Positions 13,801 to 25,800 of a stretch of 64,000 bases of DNA are shown in pieces; positions within the stretch are counted from its first letter, which is position 1, and every line of letters begins with the position of its first letter. Location: assembly GCF_040807025.1 (NCBI RefSeq), contig NC_090942.1, positions 77,419,987 through 77,483,986 on the forward strand. The letters are read 5' to 3'. This stretch comes from Struthio camelus (Eukaryota > Chordata > Aves > Struthioniformes > Struthionidae). Both the position numbers and the translations under genes were made by a program. The notes beneath the pieces are model-generated. The model made no database searches and was not told the DNA's origin. It saw only the letters and a program-made list of their open reading frames with translations.

Positions 13801-16800
13801 ACTGTTTTATCTGCAGGGCTTCTACCCTGCCTAGTTCCTGCTTTGGGTCCCCTTAGCCAACTGTACCCATTATTTCCTTTTTATCAGACTGCATGCAGCT
13901 AATTATGTACATGGCTAATCCTTTACGAAGTAAGCCAAAGCAACCGTATTTTCATGTCAGCTCACTGACCTCAAAGAAAGCAAGAATTAATCTGTGTGAA
14001 ATATAGCTCTGAAGAGATTTCTTTTGGGTGGAGAAAACAGGCAGAGAAGGGTATTTCATTCAGAATTCAACTCAGGGTGGCCATGGTGTATTGAATACTG
14101 GCTATAAATGATTGAACTATAAGCTGTTAAGCTATAAATTTTTAAAATGCTTTTCTTAATCCTTCCCAAACAGGACAAGGAGCCTGCGCAGAAGCCAGCA
14201 GAGGTAACGCGTATGTGGGTGCAGGCGTGTGCGTGCGGAGGAGCGCAGGCAGCGAGGGGGCTTTGAAAGCCTCGCTTCTGTGAACTTGCAGCATTCTGTT
14301 GCAAATGGGGAATAGCAGACCTGCAAACAAGATAGGGAGGAATATATTAAGATTGTCACCATCGTTTCTGTCTCAGGTTTATAGTGTCTCACGCGTTCTT
14401 GCCTTCTCACACACGGCTTATCTTGCAGTCAGGTTGAGGATGAAATTGCCCTCTAAGCTACTGTTTCCCCCACATGTTCTGCCACTATATAATTAGCAAA
14501 GCTAACCCTTAACTATTTTATTGACTCTGTAATTACCTTTGATTAGTATCTCTTTAAAAGCCTTTGGATTTCAAATTGTTTTCTGTGACTAACAACTGTG
14601 TTCTTAAAAGGGCTGTCATTACACAATAGTTACGCACAGGTCCCCTATTGCTATAGTTCACATGCAATAATTATTGCCTGTGTGAAGAATTTAGTAGAGA
14701 ACACATACCTCAAGATACCACTTTTATGGTTAGTACTGTATCAATTCAGCAAAAGCTAAGGGATTCTATTTGGATTGCGAATGGGTTTGTTTCCTGCTTC
14801 CTTTAAAGAGACAGTGAAACAAACAGCAAGGTTAAAACTGCTACTTTGAATTGGCTAACTGATGGTTTTGATTCCTGTCCTGTCCTACATACCCCTTGCT
14901 TGCTACTTACATTCCTGTGAGCTTTGGCCATGGACCCAGTCAAGTAATCCATTTGTCCTGAAATTACTCCCTGCAGAGCACTGGTAGACTGAAGGGGCTG
15001 TCTGGCACTTGGCAGAGGACTGATTTACTGTGGGGGTCTCGTTGCCCTCTTTGCTTCCCGCTGCCTCTGCAGGTATCAGTGGGGGAGACAAACCCTGGGA
15101 AGCTGAAAAAGTTCAAAGTCTCCCAGGATCATACTTCTGTTTTTCCTTTTCCATACCTCTATGCCAAACTTCCAGAAACTAGGAAACACCTTAAGGAAGA
15201 CACGTCGCTCTTAGCAGGTGGTGATAGCAATTCTGGGTCCTTCATGCGGTTAAACAAAGATCTTGTTGATTTTATCCTTTATGGCTTTTGTGTTGTGTTT
15301 TCTTGTACTAACAAGTGGGGTGACTCTCCAGATTATCTGTCAGCAGTCACTTTGCAGTCTCTCTCGAAAGGTTTTTTGTCATACCCTCATGTAAGCTTCA
15401 TTTCCCTAACTCAGCAGGTTAAACCTCCTGTGGAAAGTAATAAATTTGGGACCCTGCCTCCAAAATCTCCTTCTCATGGTGGCACAGGAGATGAGGATAG
15501 CTTTGGTACCCGTAAAGCCAGATCTTCGTTTGGACGAGGCTTTTTCAAGATCAAAAATAACAAGAGGACTGCGAGTGCTCCCAATCTGGGTAGGTATCGT
15601 GCTCCTGAATGCAGCTTCCATGTATTTTGAACAAGAGTCTTAACAGCAGAGAAATGTGGATTTATTTTTCCGAGTGCTGTAACTGTACTAAGACGCCGAA
15701 AGGCCAGCCTTGGTCTCGCTGTGACTTGGTGGCACTTTTCTCAATAGAACAGTTGAAAAAAATATCTAACAAAGAAACAGGGGAAAAAAAACCCGCTGAT
15801 GTACTAAAGTATTTATCGGATCTGGTTCAACTTCTGCTACGATCTCTCCTGGGGACCTTGTATAGGATTGCTGCAGTTTTCAAATGCTAGTTTATCTGGC
15901 TGTGGTTCACACATGGATTTTTTGTTTGTTTGTTTGGCTTTTTTTTTTTTTTTTGATTCTTCTGGCTCCACTGTGAGTTTATCTTTCATAAGATTTTCAG
16001 ATATACAGAAATGAGGGAGCTGCACTCTCTATTCCTCTTCATTTTTTGTGTGTTTTTAAGCAGCCTTGCAAAAGAGATTGTGACAACAGGAACGGGATTG
16101 ACAAGTTATTCAAGCTTATGTTGACTTCTAGACTTCTGATGGAGGTGTTTTCATTTTGGTCTTGTTGTTTGATGGCATTTGCACATGACAAAGAAATAAA
16201 CAATATGTTCTGCGTAATGCAGAGGTAGCTGTTACCACCAAATGAAATCCTTCCTGCATTAGCTGCTCTCCTCTAATAAGTAGTCTTTCCACCCTTCCAA
16301 TTCAAGCATGAAGCGAGTCTGAACATGTGCAGCCATTCATCTTAAATTTTTAGCTTTCCCTTGCACAAGATTTAGGAAATTAGATCTTTCAGAAGCCTAA
16401 AGGGTATTAGCTTTTGCTCTCTTGAGCAGAAGAGTCTCCTGCTCTTACTTACTCAAAGATAATTCCAGGTCTTTGTTCAAAAGAAATACCATACCCACAG
16501 ATTTGTTATACACTGCCCATATCTTCCTGTGTCGTATAACACAAAAACTTGCTAGCTTACTTGGAACAGATGTTTAGTCTGTTCTGAGGAGTCGACTTTT
16601 GGGTTTATTTCATGTGTACTTTTGTGTAATCACTTGTTTCTTCCTGAAGTTCATTTGACCAACTGAAAATGAAGTTGCAGTGGCTGTCGCAAGGGACTGG
16701 AAGATGGGCCATCTAGATCGTGGTCCTGTGCTGTGTGAATTCGAAAAAGTGATTTGTGTTACTCAGATTTCAGTGCTTCCATCTGTAAAGCCGGTATCAC

Positions 16801-19800
16801 GATACTTGCAACCTCTCAGGAGCCCATGCGAGTCCCGTGCCCAATGCGTCATGGAGCAAGTTACCTCCCTGCACTGAAATGACCGAGGTGTTGTTTCACC
16901 CCCTCCACAACAGAGCTCTGCGGCGTTTCTTTTTTTTTATGAGAGAGGGATTAATAGTAAATTGATAATCCTAATCTCTGTGTGAATTCAATGTTGTATG
17001 TGGCGCATGTGTCTCTTGTGCCTCCCTCCTTTTGTCTTGTATTTTGCTGACATAAGTTTTGAAATGTTTTACCTTGTCCCTCTGCGTGTTCTCTCCCGTT
17101 GTGCTGCGTATGGTTATGTGCGTTGTTTGGATATCTGAAGATCGCAGTCGAAGTGCGAGTGCACCTACTTTAGGTATAGTAATCCTGCATGTCTGCCTGT
17201 ACCAGCGCTGTGTTGTGATTGCTGCTAACAGCTGGTTATGGCCATACACTTTTAAAACAGAGCTAGACACCAGTACTCTGCATTGAAGCTTTTATCCATC
17301 GCTACAAGGAATTTTCATGTAACACCTGCCCTACTAAAAGTCGGCTGCGCCATTTCTCGATAACTGCTACTAATGCAAGAGAGTGCGGGTTAATTTGCAG
17401 AGACTCATGTGCCTTTGAGCACAAAGTCACCCACAGACCAAGTTAGCAACTGAGTGTTGGGGGTGTATAGAAATATGTAAAGCCTCAGCTGCATTCTCCT
17501 CGCTATAGCGTGCTGATAGTTCAGGTCCATACGACTTTGTGCTGTCGTCTGTCTCAGAGCCCCTGGAAGAGTGGCTAAGTAGGGCATTAGATATATTTGT
17601 GAGATTCTCATTTAGAAGAGTTTCTGAGGGAAAGGATATGTAATTCCTCTTATAGAAGTAGTTATAGTTATTGTTTAATAAATGAATGAGCAAGATTTGG
17701 GACAGACTGGAATGGAGCCATTCACCTAATAAAGACTAGTCACATGACTTGAGCTTTCCCTGGGCAGTTCTGATAAGGGTGGGTAAGACCGACGGTGTCC
17801 TGCGTTAGCAAGCAAGAGTATTTGTGTCAGCCGGGGCAGCTGTAAAGCCAGTGAGATGCAGCCCTTGCTGCTGAGACACAAGCGCTCTCGGCCCTCGGTT
17901 TCCCGAGTCACCTTTTACACGTTGGCCGTTCCATGGGATGTTGTCGGTGCGCGAAGGGGAGCAAGGGACGAGGAACAAACGTTGCAATACCCGCACATCT
18001 CTGCTACTAATTCATTCAGCCTTGTTCTGGTATTCTCTCTCTAGAATGCTGTTTACATGTGTTTTGTTTTTTGTTTTGTTTTCAAGCTAGCACTCTTTCT
18101 CTAAATAGATAAAGCAAAAACCACAAAGGCAAAAGCCAGGTTCGACGCTAGTGCTCTCTCTCACCGACAGGATTCCCTTGTTCAACAGCAGTCAAACCAG
18201 AGCACCCAGAAATCGTCTTGTTATGTGACCTTGTTGCTTCACCTCAAGGTTTAACATCTAAAGCATGGAGGGAAATGGGACGTGTTCAGATGTATTCTGG
18301 CTAGAGCATCGAAACTTTGCCCAGCTGGATGACAGGCTGATAAAGTTTGCAGTTTGTCGGCATTAATGGCATACCGTGGCTGCCTCAGCCTTAGCTCTGT
18401 GGCCCGAGACCACGTGTCCCAGTGATATATGCTCTATTTTGACTCATGTAACTTGCCTGGTTTTCTCCTGGAAGTCTTAAGAGTCCGTTTCAAAAACAAA
18501 TGATGGTCATCTGATCGCACAGCTGTGTTACAAGGCCATAAAAGTGGCCACAGGCCTCACTGTCAGGCTGCTGCAGGCTGCCTTACAGCCGCGGCTGCTG
18601 CTTCTGTCGATGGGCGGTCGCTATTGCTTAGCGAGTAAGTGGTGGAAACTCCCCGGGGTGATTTTATTCAGCTGTCTGGCACTTGCTGGCGCATCTCTGC
18701 TTACGTAGACTAATAGATGTTGCAGTTTGTTTAGTCTTCTTCTTAAATATTCTCTTTTTAAATAGTCTTTAAATAGTTTTCTTCTTTGTTAGTATAACTT
18801 TTACTAAACAATCTTGTGACAACTTCACTCGTGAGGACGGGGCCCTCAGGTTGATTGCCACAGGAAACAAGGTGGTAACGTGTAGCATCTCTAAGCAGAG
18901 GTGCTCTGTGCCTCCCTCTACTTTTAAGAGAAAACTAGTGGTATTCTAGTTCAGACGGAGCCTAAACTTCATGGTATTTCTCTGCACAGGAACAAAATAT
19001 TTCACTATTTGCAATAGATGGCCCTCGAGGGGGAAGGGCCCTCCTGGATTTGCGGTGGGAGGAATTGTTTGTTGCTGCAACTTCCTGTAGGGATCTTAAG
19101 AGATATTGCAGGTTATTAGGAAAGATGCCTCAGGGGAATAATTTTTCTGTGCTCTGGGGTCTCTTGGTTCTGTCCCTTGCCCCAGCACTGATTTGTTCCT
19201 GGGCTTCTGTGTGCCTCGGCTCTATTTGGGAAATGATTGTAGGAGCACTCCCTGAAGACAAAGTGAACTAGGGATTTAATTTGTTAGTTGATTGATTAAG
19301 CAGTTTTTCTGCCTCCCTTTGGTGCAAGGCGCTTAATCGATACAGAGCATTACTTTGGAGTATTGCCAGTTAGGCCCATGGAAGAGGAACATGTCTTGTT
19401 CCTCCTGCATTTTTCCCATCCTTCCTTGCCCCGTTTTGTTAAAACACGGTGGTTCTCAATAATTCTGGCAAAAGTTGTTCCAGAATTCAGGAGTGGTGTC
19501 TGCAAAGGCCTGCAGAAGTGAGGTCCTGACTGGGCTTTGTTTTCTAATAGCTGAAACAGAGAAGGGATCTGCAGATCACTTGGATCTGGCTGGTTTGCCC
19601 CCGCGACCAAAAGAAACTGAGAGTTTGCAGATGACTCCACCTTCTCCAGATTCCAAGAAAAAGGCAAGAGGAATCAAGAAGTTATTTGGAAAGTAAGTAA
19701 AGGATGAGAAACGACCGTTCTCCCGGGCTAGGATTTACAGAGCTCTTCAGTCTGGTTTGCCAGAAATCCAACTGAGAACTGGGGCTGTCTAAGCTGGTCC

Positions 19801-22800
19801 CGTTTGGAAGCTCCTGGGTGGCCTCTAAGGAAGGAGTTCATGGACTTAGTAAGTAGAGGCACTGCTGTATCTTGCATCATTTTGTTGTGCGTATTTTCTC
19901 TCAAGGCTGTCCCCATTTCTCATCTCTCTTTTCCTGCCTCCAACGTGCTGTGACACTTACTGTGATTTCTGTATCCTGGATAAATGTCATTGCTGATAGA
20001 GGGTGCAAAGAGTTTTGTGGCTCCATGGTTTACTCCAGGGCTGGTGGCAGGCATATTTGGGGACTGGAGCAACTGTTGCAAGAGCCTGCACAGCATTTGA
20101 GGGAGCTAACGGCAGGTCGGCAGGGGGTGAAGGAAGGGCTACAAACAAACACTACAGGAAATTTTGCCCATATTGGTTGCAGTAATAAAAGTATGCCTGT
20201 TCCTTAGCCAAATGTGCGTATGCTTTGTTCCTTTAATTTAGACTTAAAAGGAGTCAGTCTACCACCTTCAACCCAGATGACATGTCCGAGACGGAGTTCA
20301 AAAGAGGAGGGACAAGAGCAACTGCGGGGCCACGGCTGGGCTGGTCGCGAGACCTGGGGCAGTCTCACAAGTAAGACGAGCGGCGCAAGGTGCCCTGTAG
20401 TCCGTGTGTCTGCTTGCCTTCCCCAGCACCCTGGGTCATGTGCTGTGTCAAGTGGAAATGCACGGTGCCAGAATGAAGTGTCCCCACTGTTGGCAAATAA
20501 AACAGGCAGCTCCAGGCTGTTTCCTCCTTTAAGAGGGTGGTCTTCCCAGGGTGAGGCTGGTTTGGAGAGTCCATGGAGGGGATCCTGTTGCTGAGTGAAG
20601 CTGTTCTTATGTATGGCTTTGCAGGAGTGCAGCTGTCCGGCTGTGGGTAACCAGGAATGAGCCCTCTCGTAGCGATAGCACTGTTCCTCCATGATAGTCC
20701 TGGTGCACTTTGGGGGATTTAAAGGCTACAGTAAAAATACTGCATTCTTATTTCAGAGTTTTAGCCACCCTAGACAAAGGTGGTTGCTGCAGTAGTATTA
20801 ATAAACCAGGTTTATTTTAATAGTGGTATGGGGTGAACAGTGCTCCCATGGTGCCAAGGATTCGGGAGCAGAGACACCCTAACAGCGATTCACGTTCTCC
20901 CCTGCAGATGGTCCAAGCTTCCACAAAAATACTCAGAAATTAATAGCTTATGTTTTATTTGCATTATCCTGGATGAGAATAGAAGATTAGGGGCACAGGG
21001 TTTATCAGTCTTTTTAAAATTAAATCCCCTCTAGTGAGCTGGACATGCCATTCGCAAAGTGGACAAAGGAGCAGGTTTGTAACTGGCTCCAGGACCAAGG
21101 GTTGGGCTCTTACATGAGTAATGGCAAACACTGGATACTATCTGGGCAAACACTTCTGCAGGCTTCTCAGCAGGATCTGGAAAAGGTAAGAGGGAAGTGG
21201 AAACACTGTTTTCAATTAAACGTATAAAAAATGATGCTTCTACGCATGTAAATCATGTCTGTAAAGTGCAGTCAATAAGTATAAAAAAGTACCTGAAGAT
21301 GAGTCTTTAAAATATGATCATCTGTAGTGATACAAAATCAGTTTTGTAGTTGAAATTTTACAGAAATGCAATATATTTTAGTGAAAGTAATAATCACAGA
21401 TATGTGTTTTAACTTCACTACACGTTGACACATGAGTCATTCATGCCGCTTTTTGAAAACATGCAAATAAGAGAACACCTCATTATCACGTGGGTTTGTA
21501 GTCCTGATTCATTAGCGCTTGTGCTCTATACAGTTATTGTATACCTATGTGAGTGGGTATAAGAGTTGCTGTTGTGGTCTGGTTCTGTTTCCTGCCTGTT
21601 TTACACGCAGAAGCACGAGGGTTTGAGTTGTGACACAGAGGTCTCTGTCTCAAATCATTACAGAATTGTTTACATATTGTTTTCTAAAATAAGAAACAGC
21701 AAAAAGTTGATTCCATTTTTACTTTGAATGCACAATATTCACTAGTGTTTGAATTTTCAGCTTTTAAGAAATTACTATTCTCACCAAAAAGTAAGCCTGT
21801 TTTCTCAATTAGGTAGTGAGCGAATTCAAAGTTGTAGTTATACTATAACCAAAATAAGGGAAGTGTAGTATGGACATAGTGGCTTGTAATACTCAGAGAT
21901 AATATTAAATAGCAAGTGCTGGTTAAAAATATATATGTGATTGAAGAGAACCTAGGACAGCTGCACTTGCAACTAAACTGAGAAAACTCTTACGTGTTTG
22001 GAAGCATTTCATAAATTTCAGTAATTCATAGCACTTCTGTATGCTCTAAACTAAGTAATTCACCTTATCGGCGTGAGTGCCAGGGAAATGGGGAAAAGTA
22101 TTTTTCTGAGTACTGACTTATTTTATTTTTTAACCTGGTGTGAGAATACCATGGCCAGCATTTTCAAACTCTTTTAAAAAACCTAAACCCATTAGTCCAT
22201 CACAGTGAATGGGCCTTTCAGCAGTGCTGAACATGTGCTAAGATGATATTGGTACTCAGCAAATAGGAAATACAGCTGCCAAGTCACCGGCGAGTGCTGT
22301 ATGCTGTTTGACTCTCTGAAACCCATATGTAGTTCATACATAACAAAGGGAGAAGTAAAATATGGTGCTGTCTCTAGCTTTTCTGCTTTCCTTACTTTCA
22401 CAGGAGCTTGGGATAAAGCACCCGTTGCATCGGAAGAAACTTCAGCTTGCTCTTCAAGCACTAGGGTCTGAAGAGGAAAACAATCATGGAAAACTGGATT
22501 ACCACTGGGTTACCAGTAAGACTTTATTACATAGTGAAGCAGCAGCTTTTGATAAGGGTTACTCATGGGTGCTTTTGGGCTCAGAGAGTGAGAATAATAT
22601 TAACTGGTGGTGGGTAGCTGCATGGCTGTCCTTAACCCAGAAGTGCTGTGGCACACTGACACTGGTGGCTGTCTGTCTCTTAGGATGGCTGGATGACATT
22701 GGACTCCCCCAGTATAAGACTCAGTTTGATGAAGGAAAGGTGGACGGCCGAATGCTCCATTACATGAGCGTGGTGAGTAAATGGCTTTTCTTTTCCTGAC

Positions 22801-25800
22801 GTCTTTTTCCTGTCTTACTTCCAGCTGCATTTTATTGCGTGCTGGCAGACTTCCAGACAGCTCACTGAAGACCAGGTGAGACTAGAGAGACCTGCTTTCA
22901 GTGTGTATCAGTGTGACTGCACAGATAATTAAATTTGTTTAACACTCCACTCCCTCCCCACCCCAACCTCCATCTTCCTCCTGCTCCCCTTGAGTCAATT
23001 CCTCCATGGCAGCAGCCTTTTTTTCACCCACACCACAAGCAGCCTTGCCCTACCACGCACCTCCGCAAACAGCCTTTTCTCCTTCCTGCGTTCACCTCCT
23101 CTCGGCCGTTCCCTCCATGCATTAGCCTCCCCCAGCAGCAGCTGGAGCCCCAAACTCGTCCTCCTGCCCCTGCTGTAAGGGCAGGCAGCAGCTGCATCAG
23201 TGAGAGGGCCAGCCAGAAGCTGACCCAAGGAGACAGCTGGCTGGGGATGAAGGGACGGCTCCCAGGTGCCACCACTGAGCATCTTCCCCTTATCTCTCCA
23301 ATGGAAGTGGCCACCGACCAAATCCTGGATGGCCCCATGAGCATCCTGTGTGGGTGAGGCTATAAGCAAGCGTAGGAGGGGATGTCTGGCTGTTTGGGTG
23401 TCTCTCGCTTCTCAAACAACCATTCTCAGATTCCTCTGGGGAAAGCAGGACCAGGTTGGGGTCTTACAGGGTCCACTTTCAGTGAGGAGCCTATTAGTTG
23501 GATCACAGCAGTCTGCCTTGTAGCTTCATAAAGAAGAAAGTTCATACCTGTCTGGAGCCTAGCAGAACATCTGTGCATTTCTTTGGGCCTGTTTGGAAAG
23601 TTTAAAAAGGAGCTTAAAAGTGTATACACGTGTTACAAATATTTGTGTTATAGATAAGTAATACTAGAACATATTAAGCCAGATTAACACTGACATAAGT
23701 ATGCATATGTCCATCTAAGTCAGTCAACTTGCTCCAGCAAAGGATTGGACTTTGAGACACTTAATGGCATAGTTTGGATCAAATTACAGCTTAAGAGCCT
23801 AACTTTGCAAGAGTACAAGTCTCACCATATGTAACCACTATCGCAGTGCAGGATAGTTTTTTCATTTTCTTTAGAACTGCAGCAGCTGTGCATGAGCTGT
23901 AACAGCTAGCCAGGCCTATCATGGACACTTCCTTACAACAAGCTTTTAATGTCTGGGCTGTATGAAGGAGAAGGGGTGTAATTATTTCAGTTTTGAGTTG
24001 CTAAATTTTTGGGGTTGGATGTTGGAATGAAACCAGCCGTAGGCAAAACGTGTCATCTTTCGCTCTGCATAAACGCCAAACCTGTCCAGTAGATCAGGAT
24101 GTCAAATGGCACCAACAGCCTTTTTTAACCTGTAAGCCTGAGCTAAACCTTGTCTCCTTTTGCCTTTGTCCACCAGACGTGTTCTGTGTGTTAAGCCCAC
24201 ACGAGTAGAAAAAAAGCTCTGTCTTTTCCTTCCTTGGTGGTAACTAGCTTTGAGGGAACCTTGAGGACAAGGAGGAGAACAGGGAGGTTTCATGGAGCCA
24301 AAGCAAAACTCCTGCTTGCTACTGTAGTCACAAAGAGGGAATTAATCTCCCCCAGCCCCTGACATCTAAAATTGGACTACTTGGCCTAAGGCAGTTGTCT
24401 GTGCCCTTTTGTCAGTGCAGTGAGGGGGGACTGTGAGGCAGTGGCTCATTTCTTGGCATGGGATGAACTGTCCTCAGGAGATGCGCGGCTCTTTCCATTG
24501 ACGCTGGTGGGAGCCTAGTTGGCTGATCTGTGTGAGCTATAAACTGAGTCCCTCGGCGAGATTGATGTTTGAGTAGAAAACGTTGTGAGGATCAAGCTCT
24601 TGGAGAAGGAACCAACTGCTTTCGTTAGTATTGCTGATGCCTTGCAGGGAAGAGCATGGCCGTGTCTTTGTATTTTGTAAAAAAAAGATGAGAAGCCTGT
24701 GATGTTTTTCCTACTCAGCGCTCCCATCACAGGCATTTTACAGAGTGTGAATTTGCTGCTCATGTGCAAGGGCCAAGCGGACGTTGCCGCACAACAGCGG
24801 ACTTGGGCATGTTAGCCCGTCAGTGTGAGATGGGTAGATTTACGAGGCAGCGGCTTCCCTCTGGGAACTGGGGCACATGTGCTCTTGCCCTGTGATATAT
24901 GAGAAGCATATCACCCCTCGCTGAGAATGATGTGGTGTAAATCTGCAGCCAGTTTGTTTTGTGTTGCCTTGTCATGGAGTCAAACTCCAGATCGTCTGTG
25001 TGTCTGATGTCCCCTGGCACGTGCGCACCAACCTGACATACCTTGTTCTTTTCCTTCTTCCTCTTTTTTTTTTCAAACCGCACAGGATGCTTTGGTTTTT
25101 ATGGTCAATTTATTGCTTTCAGTTAAACTTTTACCTGAATGCTTGTGATATTAAGACTTTTGACTGGATTAAATTAAAATGTCAGTTGAGTTAGACGTGC
25201 CGTGTTTGGAAAGCTGTTCTGTCTCTAATCGGATTGCTGAGGACGCATCCTCACCCTCTTTCCTCGTCGTTGCCCCGAAAGTTTTGCACTAAGCTCTGTA
25301 CCGTATGTGAAGAACATTACCTGGGAGCTAGTACACAAGCTTGTATTTTGGGAGGGGATAGTTTAATATTAGCCACATATCTTAAATATTAAAAACTTAT
25401 CCCAGTATGTGTCAGATGTGTCATTTTAAGCTAGAAACACAAGCTGTTTCCTCCAGGCAGGTGTTGGTTCCACTAAAAAGTGTGTATGTTTATTAACTCC
25501 CCCTCACTCTTACACAGGATGACTTGCTGTCCTTGAAAGTTGTTAGCGTCCTCCACCATCTTAGCATCAAAAGAGCCATTCAAGTTCTGCGAATAAATAA
25601 CTTTGAGCCCAACTGTCTGCGCCGGAGGCCATCTGATGAGGTACTGTTTTAAGACTAAATTATGAAGAGGAATCTTCCAGTTTTTTTTTTTTCCCTAGTG
25701 TTTCTGATTGTTCCTGCTTTGCCCTTTCCTCCTTTATTGGCTGTTTTCCTGTTTCATTTTTGTTTTCCTTTTCCTCATTCTGTTTTTCCAACTTTTCTGT

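Noticed and set aside
18109..18248. Possible extra PPFIBP1 exon reading DKAKTTKAKARF
   Set aside because: The acceptor is good and about 45 codons are open, but the candidate donors leave phases that do not match the next exon. The peptide is low complexity with no family match. A terminal exon remains conceivable but is unsupported.
22935..23369. 140- and 124-codon ORFs in an intron
   Set aside because: The sequence is pyrimidine-rich, which removes stop codons. Both strands are open and no splice sites fit.
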